Position numbers and translations under genes: made by a program. From NCBI RefSeq assembly GCF_018122735.1, contig NZ_JAGRRD010000001.1, positions 902,209 to 949,876 on the forward strand: DNA of 47,668 nucleotides, in the 5' to 3' direction. The DNA comes from Azoarcus sp. L1K30. Its GTDB lineage: Bacteria; Pseudomonadota; Gammaproteobacteria; Burkholderiales; Rhodocyclaceae. The notes beneath the pieces were generated by a model. It was not told where the DNA came from, searched no databases, and worked only from the letters and a program-made list of their open reading frames with translations. This document shows positions 33,866 through 42,300 of this stretch, in pieces. Position 1 is the stretch's first letter; every line of letters starts with the position of its first letter.

Positions 33866-35161
33866 ATGATGAAAACACCAAAGTGGGCAGCCTTCCGGCC
33901 GATGGCCATTGCACTCGCGGCAAGCATCGGACTGGGCGCATCATTGCCGGCATTCGCCGACAGCGAGATCGAGATGCTGAAGAAGGAACTGGCCGCACAA
34001 CGCGCGCTGATCGAGCAGATGCTCGCCGAGCGCAAGGCCGAGAAGGCAGAAAAGGCTGCGGCCCCCGCTGCGGGCGCCCGACAGGTCGCCGGCGCCGGCA
34101 GCAATGCGCCCACGGTAAGCTTTTACGGTGTGCTCGACGGCGGTGTGGAACACATCAGCGGCATCGGTGCGGACAAGAACAGTGTGACCCGCCTGCCCAG
34201 CATCACCGGTACCGTGGCCTCACGCGTCGGGGTGAAGGCATCGAAGGAATTCGCCCCCGGCTACAAGGTGATCGCCACCGCCGAAGCCGGCTTCAATCTC
34301 GACGACGGCACCCAGGGTCAGGCAGGACGACTGTTCGGCCGCCAACTGTGGGCAGGCCTCGATACGCCCTACGGCAGTTTCACCTTCGGCCGCCAGTATT
34401 CGATGCTGCTCGGCGCCTTGGGCGTGGCGGACTTCCTCGGCCCCAACATCTATGCCCTGGGCTCGCTCGATTCCTACCTCCCCAATGCCCGCTTCGACAA
34501 CTCGGTTGCTTGGCGTACCAAGCTCGACAAAGTGTCGCTCGGCCTGACCTACAGCACCGGCCGCGACACCGCCGGCGGCGCACCTGCCTCCGGCACCTGC
34601 GCAGGAGAAACGGTCGGCGATGCACAGGCTTGCCGCGGCTGGTCGGCAATGGTCCGCTATGACGACGAACGCTTTGCCTTCGGTGCCGGCATCGACGAAC
34701 AGCGCGGCGGCGGCGGGGCGAAGGCCTACTTCTTCAACGGCGCGGCGCCGGTGGACTTCTCCCGCTCCGGTGACACCGATACGCGCATGACCATCGGCGG
34801 CTCGGTCAAGATCGCCGGCGGCAAGGTCGGGGCAGGGTGGCTCGGCCGCAAACTCGACAGCCAGGCCAACGATATCGAGTCGAACATCTACTACATCAAC
34901 GGCGCCTGGCCCGTCATGCCGAAGCTGACCGTGGACGGCGGCATCTATCGTGTCACCAACGACGATCAGGATCGCGATGCGACGCTGTGGGTGTTGCGTG
35001 GCCTGTATGCGCTCGACACCAGCCTGACCGCCTACCTGCAACTGGGCCATATCACCAACAGCGACAAGGCCGCCTACCAGGTATCGGTGGGGGCGGGCAT
35101 TGCGCCGGCAGCGGGCAATTCGCAGACGGCGACGATGGTCGGCCTGCGTTACATGTTCTGA
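33866..35161 (+). CDS. Outer-membrane porin with N-terminal coiled-coil
   Basis: 431 residues, signal peptide (A-I-A-L-A-A-S-I-G-L-G, cleaved after P-A-F-A), terminal phenylalanine (Y-M-F), both typical of Gram-negative porins. Between signal and barrel is a charged helix, about residues 33-65, rich in K, E and A, predicted to be coiled coil. The barrel starts near S-F-Y-G-V-L-D-G-G-V-E, the usual start of betaproteobacterial porins, and has the family's F-T-F-G-R-Q-Y. A 226-base gap lies upstream, holding a short ATGCAG/CTGCAT hairpin (33736-33758), so the gene may have its own promoter. It probably lets the pathway's aromatic acid through the outer membrane. Confidence 0.9.
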   Translation: MMKTPKWAAFRPMAIALAASIGLGASLPAFADSEIEMLKKELAAQRALIEQMLAERKAEKAEKAAAPAAGARQVAGAGSNAPTVSFYGVLDGGVEHISGIGADKNSVTRLPSITGTVASRVGVKASKEFAPGYKVIATAEAGFNLDDGTQGQAGRLFGRQLWAGLDTPYGSFTFGRQYSMLLGALGVADFLGPNIYALGSLDSYLPNARFDNSVAWRTKLDKVSLGLTYSTGRDTAGGAPASGTCAGETVGDAQACRGWSAMVRYDDERFAFGAGIDEQRGGGGAKAYFFNGAAPVDFSRSGDTDTRMTIGGSVKIAGGKVGAGWLGRKLDSQANDIESNIYYINGAWPVMPKLTVDGGIYRVTNDDQDRDATLWVLRGLYALDTSLTAYLQLGHITNSDKAAYQVSVGAGIAPAAGNSQTATMVGLRYMF

Positions 35162-35178
35162 TTCTGCCCTGCAAGTGC

Positions 35179-35210
35179 GTGAAGGTGGCAAGCGGCCACC
35201 TTCACGTTTT
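35179..35210 (+). terminator. Rho-independent terminator after the porin gene
   Basis: GTGAAGGTGGC (35179-35189) and GCCACCTTCAC (35195-35205) are perfect 11-base arms around a 5-base loop, followed by GTTTT. It lies 17 bases after the porin stop and only 28 bases before the next start, too close for a separate downstream promoter, so the two following genes need readthrough. Confidence 0.8.
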
Positions 35211-35237
35211 CAACAAGACTTTCGTGGAGACACCCTG

Positions 35238-37034
35238 GTGACCGAGTACATCGCCCCGACAAGAGACATGACCTTCATCCTGACCGAACTGGCCGGTCTG
35301 AAGGCGATCGGCCAGCTGCCCGGTTGCGAGGATGCATCGCCCGATCTGGTATCGGCCATCCTGGAAGAGGCCGGTAAATTCGCCGCCGGCGTGCTCGCCC
35401 CGATCAACAGACAGGGCGACCTGCAGGGATGCCGGCTGGACGCAGAGGGCCGCATTGCCGCACCGGAAGGGTGGCAGGGCGCCTACGACCAGTTTCGCGA
35501 TGCCGGATGGATCGGCTTGTCGCTGCCGCCCGAGTTCGGCGGTCAGGGCTTGCCAAAGCTGGTTTCGACCCCGGTGTGGGAAATGTGGTTCTCCACCAAC
35601 ATGGCATTCACCATGCTGCCCCAGCTTAACGTCGGCCAGGCCGAGGCCTTGTTGATCGCCGGCAGCGACGAGCAGAAGCAGACCTGGTTGCACAAGGTCG
35701 TCAGCGGCGAATGGGCCAGCACCATGAACCTGACCGAGCCCCAGGCCGGATCGGATCTTGCGGCCACGCGCACGCGCGCCGAACCCCAGGCCGACGGCAG
35801 CTACAAGCTGTTCGGACAGAAGATCTTCATCTCCTACGGCGAACATGAACTGACGCCCAATATCGTCCACCTCGTGCTGGCGCGCCTGCCCGATGCGCCA
35901 CCGGGGGTGAAGGGCCTGTCCCTGTTCATCGTCCCCAAGTACCTGCTCGATGCCGAAGGCCATCCCGGCGCGCGCAACGATGTGCGCTGCATCTCCATCG
36001 AACACAAGATGGGCATCCACGGCAGTCCCACCTGCACCCTGTCCTACGGCGACCAGGGCGGGGCCACCGGCTGGCTCGTCGGCAAGCCGAACGAAGGCCT
36101 CGCAACCATGTTCATCATGATGAACGAGGCCCGGTTCGGCGTCGGCGTGCAGGGCGCCGGACTGGCCGAGCGCGCCTACCAGTTCGCGCTCGCCTATGCG
36201 CGCGAACGGGTGCAGGGGCGCGATGCCGTCACCGGCGAAGCCGGCAAGCCCATCATTCACCATCCCGACGTCAAGCGCACGCTGCTGTCCATGCGCGCAC
36301 GGGTGATGGCGATGCGGGCGCTGCTGTACACCGCGGCGGGCTGGTTCGACATCGCCCACAAGCATCCCGACCGCAAGGTGGCAGACAAACATCGTCGCTA
36401 CGTCGACCTGCTGATGCCAGTGGCGAAGGGATGGTGCACCGAGGTCGGCAACGATGTGTGCGACGACGCCATCCAGGTTTTCGGCGGCATGGGCTTCGTC
36501 GAGGAAACCGGCGTCGCCCAGTTCTTCCGCGATGCCCGCATCATCACCATCTACGAAGGCACGACGGGCATCCAGGCCAACGATCTGGTGGGCCGCAAGA
36601 TCCTGCGCGAAAACGGCGAAACACTGCGCGAACTCATCGCCGACATCGAATCGACGATCGCGCTGCTGCGCGCGGATGACACGCTGGGCGAGATCGCCGA
36701 CGGCCTCGCCGACAGCGTGGAAGCCTTGAGCGCGGCCGCAAACTGGATTCTCGCCAACGGCCGCGACCAGCTGGGCGAAGTACTCGCCGGGGCCGTGCCC
36801 TTTCTCTACGTGCTGGGCACCGTGTGCGGCGGCTGGCAGCTGGCGCGGGCCGCACTTGCCGCGCGTCGGTGCCTGGGCAGTGACGAACCGGGCTACGACC
36901 CGTCTTACCTGACGGGCATGATCGAGCTCGCGCGCTTCTACATGGCCACGATCGGCCCCCAAGCCACCGCCATGGCCGCCACCGTCCGCGAAGCAGGCGG
37001 CGCCATGATGCGCTTTCCCGAAAGCGCATTCTGA
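35238..37034 (+). CDS. Acyl-CoA dehydrogenase, long form, paralogue of 799-2592
   Basis: 598 residues from a GTG (35238), since the homologous start M/V-T-E-Y-I-A-P-T-R-D-M lines up with the first paralogue and GTGGAGA lies upstream. The catalytic base is E440 in I-Y-E-G-T-T-G-I-Q, the same position as in the paralogue. T-E-P-Q-A-G-S-D-L and M-F-I-M-M-N-E-A-R-F are also shared. It would oxidise the acyl-CoA made by the operon's ligase, for example an arylpropionyl-CoA to the arylpropenoyl-CoA. It lies beyond the porin terminator and 5 bases before the MaoC gene. Confidence 0.92.
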   Translation: MTEYIAPTRDMTFILTELAGLKAIGQLPGCEDASPDLVSAILEEAGKFAAGVLAPINRQGDLQGCRLDAEGRIAAPEGWQGAYDQFRDAGWIGLSLPPEFGGQGLPKLVSTPVWEMWFSTNMAFTMLPQLNVGQAEALLIAGSDEQKQTWLHKVVSGEWASTMNLTEPQAGSDLAATRTRAEPQADGSYKLFGQKIFISYGEHELTPNIVHLVLARLPDAPPGVKGLSLFIVPKYLLDAEGHPGARNDVRCISIEHKMGIHGSPTCTLSYGDQGGATGWLVGKPNEGLATMFIMMNEARFGVGVQGAGLAERAYQFALAYARERVQGRDAVTGEAGKPIIHHPDVKRTLLSMRARVMAMRALLYTAAGWFDIAHKHPDRKVADKHRRYVDLLMPVAKGWCTEVGNDVCDDAIQVFGGMGFVEETGVAQFFRDARIITIYEGTTGIQANDLVGRKILRENGETLRELIADIESTIALLRADDTLGEIADGLADSVEALSAAANWILANGRDQLGEVLAGAVPFLYVLGTVCGGWQLARAALAARRCLGSDEPGYDPSYLTGMIELARFYMATIGPQATAMAATVREAGGAMMRFPESAF

Positions 37035-37039
37035 AGCAG

Positions 37040-37510
37040 ATGGCGCAACACTTCGCACGGCTCTCCGACCTCGGCAACGCGGTCGGACACGAACTGGCGG
37101 TCGGCGAATGGCTGACCGTCGACCAGTCACGCATCAACGCCTTCGCCGACGTCTCCGGTGACGACCAATGGATCCACGTCGACCCGGTGCGCGCAGCAGA
37201 CTCGCCATTCGGCGGAACCATCGCTCATGGCCTGCTGCTCGTCTCACTCGCCGCCGGCGCAGTCCGCCAGGTGGAGACCGACGACACCGCCGCCGCCATA
37301 GTCTGCGGCCTCGACCACGTACGCTTCATCCACCCCGTACCGGCAGGCGCGCAAATCCGCGCGCGGGTGAGCCTGGCCGCATGGACGCCGCACGACAAGG
37401 GCGGAGAGGCGAGGTGGGCAGTGCAGGTCGAAGAGGCATCAAACCCGCGAACGGCCGCCACATTCGAGCTTGTCGTCAGATACCGGCGGGCGAACCAACA
37501 GGGGCAATAG
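37040..37510 (+). CDS. MaoC-type enoyl-CoA hydratase
   Basis: 156 residues of the hot-dog fold. It has the hydratase 2 motif F-A-D-V-S-G-D-D-Q-W-I-H-V-D-P-x-R-A with the catalytic D and H, and F-G-G-T-I-A-H-G. It adds water to trans-2-enoyl-CoA to give the (R)-hydroxy acid, unlike the crotonase in the same operon. The presence of both hydratase types is unusual for one substrate and may reflect two chain positions or a side role. It is the last gene before a 435-base gap with palindromic repeats. Confidence 0.88.
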   Translation: MAQHFARLSDLGNAVGHELAVGEWLTVDQSRINAFADVSGDDQWIHVDPVRAADSPFGGTIAHGLLLVSLAAGAVRQVETDDTAAAIVCGLDHVRFIHPVPAGAQIRARVSLAAWTPHDKGGEARWAVQVEEASNPRTAATFELVVRYRRANQQGQ

Positions 37511-37575
37511 CTCGCTGCAGCCAGCACGACAGCGCCTCCGGGCGGTGGCTACCGGCCTCGGGTGACGCCGTCTGG

Positions 37576-37850
37576 CTCCCTCCCCTTCAAGGGGAGGGCT
37601 GGGGTGGGGATGGGTTTGCCCCCCCCCTGCGCGCACAAGTAATTCCCCTCGCATGTGACTTTCTACAGAACAGAGCTCCTCCCCCTTCAAGGGGGAGGTT
37701 GGGAGGGGGATGGGTCTTGGTGGCCGCCCATGAAACCCATCTCCACCCCAGCCCTCCCCTTGAAGGGGAGGGAGTCAAACGGAGCCCCTTCGAACCTGAT
37801 TAGCTGCTTCCTTCCCTTTCCCTGAACATACAAGGGGAGGAACAAGCTGC
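37576..37850. repeat. GC-rich palindromic repeats between convergent operons (435-base gap)
   Basis: The gap 37511-37945 has no gene. Three 21-base hairpins with perfect 10-base arms, each closing on one base, are seen: arms CCCTCCCCTT/AAGGGGAGGG at 37578-37598, CCTCCCCCTT/AAGGGGGAGG at 37678-37698, and CCCTCCCCTT/AAGGGGAGGG at 37752-37772. The first two are followed by GGKTGGGRKGGGGATGGG-type sequence on the plus strand and the third by the same on the minus strand. A worn fourth copy lies at 37810-37840. A run of nine C lies at 37619-37627. The block probably ends or insulates both convergent transcripts. Confidence 0.75.
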
Positions 37851-37945
37851 CAACACATGACGTCATGCATTCAATTGCCGGGCCTCGTGGCCGTTCGCTC
37901 GCGCGCCTGCCTCACCCGCACCGGGCGCCATTCTTTCACAAACAA

Positions 37946-38341
37946 TCAGTCGGGAATGACCGCAGTGACCTCGATCTCGACCTTGGCTTCGTCCTCGACG
38001 AGGTCGGCGACCTGCACCGCCGTCATCGCCGGAAAGTTCTTGCCCATGACCTCGCGATACACCGCGCCGATCTCCTTCAGGCGAGCGGCATACTCCTTCT
38101 TGTCCACGAGGTACCAGGTCATGCGCACGATGTGCTCCGGACCGCCGCCAGCGACCCTGACGACGTCGACCGAGTTCTTCAGCGCGACGTAGATCTGCTG
38201 CACCAGGTCGTCGCTCTCGAACTCGCACGCCGCGTTCCAGCCGATCTGGCCGCCGACATAGATCTGGCGGCCACGCGCCTCGATACCGTTGGAGTAGCCG
38301 CGCGGTTTGGCCCAGCCTTCGGGTTGCAGCACCTTGTTCAT
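37946..38341 (-). CDS. Rid (YjgF/YER057c/UK114) family protein lacking the catalytic arginine
   Basis: 131 residues of the Rid fold with S-N-G-I near the start, Y-V-G-G-Q-I-G-W-N and F-P-A-M-T-A-V-Q-V-A-D-L. In E. coli RidA the corresponding F-P-A-R-S carries Arg105, needed to hydrolyse 2-imino acids; here it is M106. Rid subfamilies without this arginine are not known to be imine deaminases. A Rid-like 'translation inhibitor' gene is also reported in the Azoarcus evansii 2-aminobenzoate cluster. It is the last gene of the monooxygenase operon and its ATG overlaps the thioesterase stop (ATGA). A role in removing the amino group at ring-opening is possible but unproven. Confidence 0.9.
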   Translation of the reverse strand: MNKVLQPEGWAKPRGYSNGIEARGRQIYVGGQIGWNAACEFESDDLVQQIYVALKNSVDVVRVAGGGPEHIVRMTWYLVDKKEYAARLKEIGAVYREVMGKNFPAMTAVQVADLVEDEAKVEIEVTAVIPD

Positions 38342-38793
38342 GATGTTCTCTCCGTGAATCTGTTGATCGCCTGGCGAACGTCGTCAGGCCAGGGAATGGC
38401 TTTATGGTTGTCGAGCGAGGTCGCGACCAGCACCTGCCGCGCGCGCATCCGCGCCGAATCGGCGCCGACCACGACGTGCTGCAGCACCAGCGATGAAGTG
38501 CCGAGTCTCTCGACCGAAAGGTGAAAGCGGATGGTGTCGCCGAAGTTGGATGGCAGGACGAAGGACGTATCGAGCTGGACGGTCGGCGTACCCACCCGCC
38601 GCTTGCTCACCAGCTCCGTCCAGGGCTTGCCCAGGTGCGCCCACCAGTCCTCGACCACGCCGTTGAGCATGCGGAAATAGTTGGGAAAGAAGACGATCCC
38701 GGCCGGGTCGCAGTCGGAAAAACGCACCAGCCGCTCGGCGATGAACTCCACCGGCTGCACGTCCAGCTCGTCCGAATTCGCATCAGTTGTCAA
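38338..38793 (-). CDS. 4HBT-type thioesterase
   Basis: 151 residues from a TTG start at 38793, chosen because GGAGGGG lies at a suitable distance and no in-frame ATG precedes the conserved part. The catalytic motif is [16 protein letters not shown] with D29 in the position of Asp17 of 4-hydroxybenzoyl-CoA thioesterase. It fits hydrolysis of an aromatic or short acyl-CoA, perhaps gentisyl-CoA if the monooxygenase acts on salicylyl-CoA, or a rescue function for CoA. It stands between the glutaryl-CoA dehydrogenase and Rid genes in the operon. Confidence 0.86.
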   Translation of the reverse strand: MTTDANSDELDVQPVEFIAERLVRFSDCDPAGIVFFPNYFRMLNGVVEDWWAHLGKPWTELVSKRRVGTPTVQLDTSFVLPSNFGDTIRFHLSVERLGTSSLVLQHVVVGADSARMRARQVLVATSLDNHKAIPWPDDVRQAINRFTERTS

Positions 38794-38833
38794 AACATCC
38801 CCTCCCCTCTATTGGCCTGTCCGCTCGCCACCG

Positions 38834-40015
38834 TCAGTTGCTGAACGCAGCGATGCCGGTAATGGCGCGGCCGAGAATCAGCGCATGCACGTCGTGCGTG
38901 CCCTCGTAGGTGTTCACCACCTCCAGGTTCACCAGGTGACGCGCCACGCAGAACTCGTCCGAGATGCCGTTGCCGCCGAGCATGTCGCGCGCCATGCGGG
39001 CGATGTCCAGCGACTTGCCGCAGCTGTTGCGCTTGATGATCGAGGTGATCTCGACCGCCGCATTGCCCTCGTCCTTCAGCCGACCGACCCGCAGGCAGCT
39101 CTGCAGCCCCAGCGTGATCTCGGTGAGCATGTCGGCGAGCTTCTTCTGCACCAGCTGGTTGGCCGCCAGCGGACGACCGAACTGCTTGCGGTCCATCGTG
39201 TATTGACGCGCGGTTTCGTAGCAGGCCTCGGCCGCACCGAGCGCGCCCCACGCAATGCCGTAACGCGCCGAGTTCAGGCAGGTGAAGGGGCCCTTGAGCC
39301 CGCGCACCGTCGGGAAGGCGTTCTCTTCCGGGCAGAACACTTCGTCCATGACGATCTCGCCGGTGATCGACGCACGCAGGCCGACCTTGCCGTGAATCGC
39401 CGGCGCCGACAGCCCCTTCCAGCCCTTCTCCAGCACGAAGCCGCGGATCTGGCCTTCGTCGTCCTTGGCCCACACCACGAACACGTCGGCGATCGGGCTG
39501 TTGGTGATCCACATCTTGGAACCAGACAGGCTGTAGCCGCCGTCGACCTTGCGCGCACGCGTCACCATGCTGCCGGGGTCCGAGCCGTGGTTGGGCTCGG
39601 TCAGGCCGAAGCAGCCCACCCATTCGCCGGTGGCGAGCTTGGGCAGGTACTTCCGCTTGGTGGCTTCGTTGCCGAATTCGTTGATCGGCACCATCACCAG
39701 CGAGCTCTGCACGCTCATCATCGAGCGGTAGCCGGAATCCACACGCTCGACTTCACGCGCGATCAGGCCGTAGCACACGTAGTTCATGCCGGCGCCGCCG
39801 TACTCCTCCGGAATGGTCGGCCCGAGCAGACCGAGTTCGCCCATTTCGTTGAAGATCTCGCGGTCGGTCTTCTCGTGGCGGAAGGCTTCCTGCACGCGCG
39901 GCAGCAGCTTCTCCTGGCAGTAGGCGCGCGCCGTGTCGCGTACCATGCGTTCGACGTCGGTCAGCTGGCCGTCGAGTTGCAGCGGATCGGCCCAGTCAAA
40001 ATGGATCTTGCTCAT
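38834..40015 (-). CDS. gcdH: Glutaryl-CoA dehydrogenase
   Basis: 393 residues, the usual length. The N-terminus [14 protein letters not shown], the substrate-carboxylate arginine in [12 protein letters not shown], and the catalytic E368 in [16 protein letters not shown] fit GcdH. It oxidises and decarboxylates glutaryl-CoA to crotonyl-CoA and CO2, electrons going to ETF. M-S-K-I-H-F is used as start because a GGGAG lies before it; the longer frame to 40057 has no ribosome site. Placement inside this operon implies that the pathway produces glutaryl-CoA or a similar dicarboxylic acyl-CoA. Confidence 0.93.
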   Translation of the reverse strand: MSKIHFDWADPLQLDGQLTDVERMVRDTARAYCQEKLLPRVQEAFRHEKTDREIFNEMGELGLLGPTIPEEYGGAGMNYVCYGLIAREVERVDSGYRSMMSVQSSLVMVPINEFGNEATKRKYLPKLATGEWVGCFGLTEPNHGSDPGSMVTRARKVDGGYSLSGSKMWITNSPIADVFVVWAKDDEGQIRGFVLEKGWKGLSAPAIHGKVGLRASITGEIVMDEVFCPEENAFPTVRGLKGPFTCLNSARYGIAWGALGAAEACYETARQYTMDRKQFGRPLAANQLVQKKLADMLTEITLGLQSCLRVGRLKDEGNAAVEITSIIKRNSCGKSLDIARMARDMLGGNGISDEFCVARHLVNLEVVNTYEGTHDVHALILGRAITGIAAFSN

Positions 40016-40060
40016 AGCGTGTTCAGCTCCCTTGGGGTTGGGTGGCAATTCAGTCATCGG

Positions 40061-41212
40061 TTATTTGAGGAGTTCGCGGGCGACGATCAGCTTCTGCACT
40101 TCGGTCGCACCTTCGTAGATGCGCAGCGCGCGAATTTCGCGGTAGAGCGATTCGACCTTGACGCCGACTCTCACCCCCTGCCCGCCGTGCATCTGCACCG
40201 CGGCGTCGATCACGCGCTGGGCGTTCTCGGTTGCGGTCATCTTCGCCATCGCCGCTTCGCGCGTGGTCGGCAACTTCTGCACATCGCGGCGCCAAGCGGC
40301 ACGCGCCGTCAGCAAGGCGGCCGCTTCGATGTCGGTAGCCATCTCACCGAGCCTGGCCTGGGTCAGCTGGAAATCGGCCAGGCTGTGACCGAACATCGGC
40401 CTGTTGCGGGCATGATGGAGACCCTCGTCGAGCGCACGCCGGGCAAAACCCAGCGCGGCGGCCGCCACCGAGGAGCGGAAGATGTCGAGCGTGCGCATCG
40501 CCACCTTGAAGCCCTCGCCCGGCGCGCCCAGACGATTGGCCACCGGCACTTTCATGTCGGTAAAGCGCAGGCGGGCCAGCGGATGCGGTGCAATGACCTC
40601 CAGCCGCTCGGCGATTTCGAAACCCGCCATGTCGGGATAGACGACAAAGGCGGAGATGCCACGCGTGCCCGGCGCCTCGCCGGTGCGGGCGAAAACGCAA
40701 TACACGTCCGCGATGCCACCGTTGGAGATCCAGGTCTTCTCGCCATTGAGCACATAGTGATCGCCGTCGAGCCGCGCATCGCAGGCCATGGCACCGACAT
40801 CCGAACCGGCGTCGGGCTCGGTCAGTGCAAACGCCGAGATCCACTCGCCGCTGGCGACCTTGGGCAGCACATGGCGCTTGATCTCTTCGCTACCCGACAA
40901 GGTGATCGCGCCGGTGCCGAGTCCCTGCATGGCGAAGGCGAAATCGGCCAGTCCGTCGTGGTAGGCGAGCGTTTCGCGGGCGATGCACAGCGAACGCGAA
41001 TCGAGCTCCGCCAGTGCGCCACCATAGGCCGCAGGCACCGCATAACGCAGGAAACCGGCCTTGCCCAGGGCTGCCACCAGAGTGCGGCAGGCGTTGTCGG
41101 TGTCGTGATGATCGATGGCAGGCATCGCAGTCGATGCCCAATCGAAGATCGCGTCCGAAAGCTGGCGATGCTCTGCGCCGTAGAACGGCAGATCGAGTAT
41201 GGAGCGGTCCAT
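40061..41212 (-). CDS. Acyl-CoA dehydrogenase
   Basis: 383 residues, standard length, from M-D-R-S-I-L-D-L. The FAD region shows [14 protein letters not shown] and W-I-S-N-G-G; the catalytic base is probably E367 in [14 protein letters not shown]. It would desaturate an alicyclic or ring-opened acyl-CoA in the monooxygenase pathway. It is upstream of the gcdH gene on the transcript (45 bases) and 11 bases after the crotonase. A much longer frame continues upstream but overlaps the crotonase in another frame. Confidence 0.9.
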   Translation of the reverse strand: MDRSILDLPFYGAEHRQLSDAIFDWASTAMPAIDHHDTDNACRTLVAALGKAGFLRYAVPAAYGGALAELDSRSLCIARETLAYHDGLADFAFAMQGLGTGAITLSGSEEIKRHVLPKVASGEWISAFALTEPDAGSDVGAMACDARLDGDHYVLNGEKTWISNGGIADVYCVFARTGEAPGTRGISAFVVYPDMAGFEIAERLEVIAPHPLARLRFTDMKVPVANRLGAPGEGFKVAMRTLDIFRSSVAAAALGFARRALDEGLHHARNRPMFGHSLADFQLTQARLGEMATDIEAAALLTARAAWRRDVQKLPTTREAAMAKMTATENAQRVIDAAVQMHGGQGVRVGVKVESLYREIRALRIYEGATEVQKLIVARELLK

Positions 41213-41223
41213 GTGCGTGGCCC

Positions 41224-42069
41224 TCAATTGCCTTCGAAGGTCGGTTTCTGCTTCGACGCGAAGGCTTCGAAGGCACGGCGGAAGTCGCCGGTCATCATGC
41301 AGATGGCCTGGGCCTGGGCTTCGGACTCGATCATTTCCTCGATGCCCATCGCCCACTCCTGATTGAGCATGGTCTTGGTGACGGTATGGGCAAACCAGGG
41401 GCCGTCGGCTAGATTGCGCGCCAGTTTCTGCGCTTGCGAGAGCAAGTCGGCCGACGGATGCAGGGCGCTGAAGAAGCCCCAGGCGAGGCCCTCGTCCGCG
41501 CTCATGGCCCGGCCGGTCATCAGCAGTTCGGTGGCACGCCCCTGACCGATCATGCGCGGCAGCAGCCCGCATGCCCCCATGTCCGCACCCGCCAGACCGA
41601 CCCGGGTAAAGAGGTAGGCGGTCTTGGTTTCCGGCGAGCCGATGCGGAAGTCCGACGCCAGCGCAACCATCGCCCCCGCGCCGGCACAGATGCCGTCGAT
41701 GGCCGAGATGATGGGCTGCGGTGCGCGACGCATGGCCTTGACGAGGTCGCCGGTCATGCGGGTGAACTCGAGCAGTTCGGGCATGCTCATCTTGGTCAGC
41801 GGTTCGATGATCTCGAACACGTCGCCGCCGGAGCAGAAGTTTCCGCCCGCGCCCTGGATGACGACCGTGCGCACGTCGCTGGCGTAGACAAGGTCGCGGA
41901 ACAGGTTGCGCAACTCGGCGTAGGAGTCGAAGGTGAGCGGGTTCTTCTTGTCGGGGCGGTTCAGTGTGATCGTGGCCACCCTGCCGTCATCACTGCATTC
42001 CCACTTGAAGTGGCGTGCTGCGTAGTCCTTGAACGGACGTTTGTGGTCATTCATCGAAAGTTCTGCCAT
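41224..42069 (-). CDS. Crotonase-family protein without the two catalytic glutamates
   Basis: 281 residues from M-A-E-L-S-M-N-D-H, with GGAGAGAGG before the ATG. The family fold is clear: [25 protein letters not shown]. In place of Glu144 and Glu164 of rat hydratase stand M134 (G-A-G-A-M) and F154 (Y-L-F-T-R-V-G-L), while D163 in A-G-A-D-M-G is kept, as in dienoyl-CoA isomerase. Simple hydration is therefore unlikely; isomerase or ring-opening hydrolase chemistry (compare BadI, MenB) is possible. It follows the short-chain dehydrogenase gene after 231 bases that contain a palindromic repeat. Confidence 0.9.
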   Translation of the reverse strand: MAELSMNDHKRPFKDYAARHFKWECSDDGRVATITLNRPDKKNPLTFDSYAELRNLFRDLVYASDVRTVVIQGAGGNFCSGGDVFEIIEPLTKMSMPELLEFTRMTGDLVKAMRRAPQPIISAIDGICAGAGAMVALASDFRIGSPETKTAYLFTRVGLAGADMGACGLLPRMIGQGRATELLMTGRAMSADEGLAWGFFSALHPSADLLSQAQKLARNLADGPWFAHTVTKTMLNQEWAMGIEEMIESEAQAQAICMMTGDFRRAFEAFASKQKPTFEGN

Positions 42070-42164
42070 GGCCTCTCTCCGTTGATCTCTGTCGGTGCAG
42101 GTCTTCCCTGCCGTGTCCGTTATCGCTTGCATCTTCTGCTGCAGGAGGTGCCTGCGATTCCGAC

Positions 42165-42257
42165 GGGGGCACCGGGTGTTTTCTCCGCGGCTGCGGAACT
42201 CGCTTCGCTACGCTCGCTCGGACAGTCCTCGCCGCTGCGCAAACACCCGGCGCCCCC
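42165..42257 (-). repeat. Palindromic repeat, first copy, beside the short-chain dehydrogenase gene
   Basis: The arms GGGGGCACCGGGTGTTT (42165-42181) and AAACACCCGGCGCCCCC (42241-42257) pair with one mismatch, making a large stem around a 59-base middle. Inside, on the minus strand, is GGCGAGGACTGTCCGAGCG (42215-42233), found again exactly on the plus strand at 43179-43197 on the other side of the gene 42301-43110. It occupies most of the 231-base gap between crotonase and dehydrogenase genes. Confidence 0.7.
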
Positions 42258-42300
42258 ACCTTGTTCCGTGCTTTAGTGACCTGTGTTCATCCATTCGGTG

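Noticed and set aside
35202-37130. A 642-codon antisense frame over the long acyl-CoA dehydrogenase
   Set aside because: Same codon-bias shadow. A similar antisense frame lies over the paralogue at 1123-2085, which shows it is a by-product of conserved codon usage.
37619-37627. Run of nine cytosines as a phase-variation tract
   Set aside because: It lies in a gap without a reading frame, so slippage would not switch a gene; a sequencing artefact is also possible.
37576-37850. CRISPR array
   Set aside because: The repeats are self-palindromic, irregularly spaced (about 100 and 74 bases), change orientation and have no cas genes nearby.
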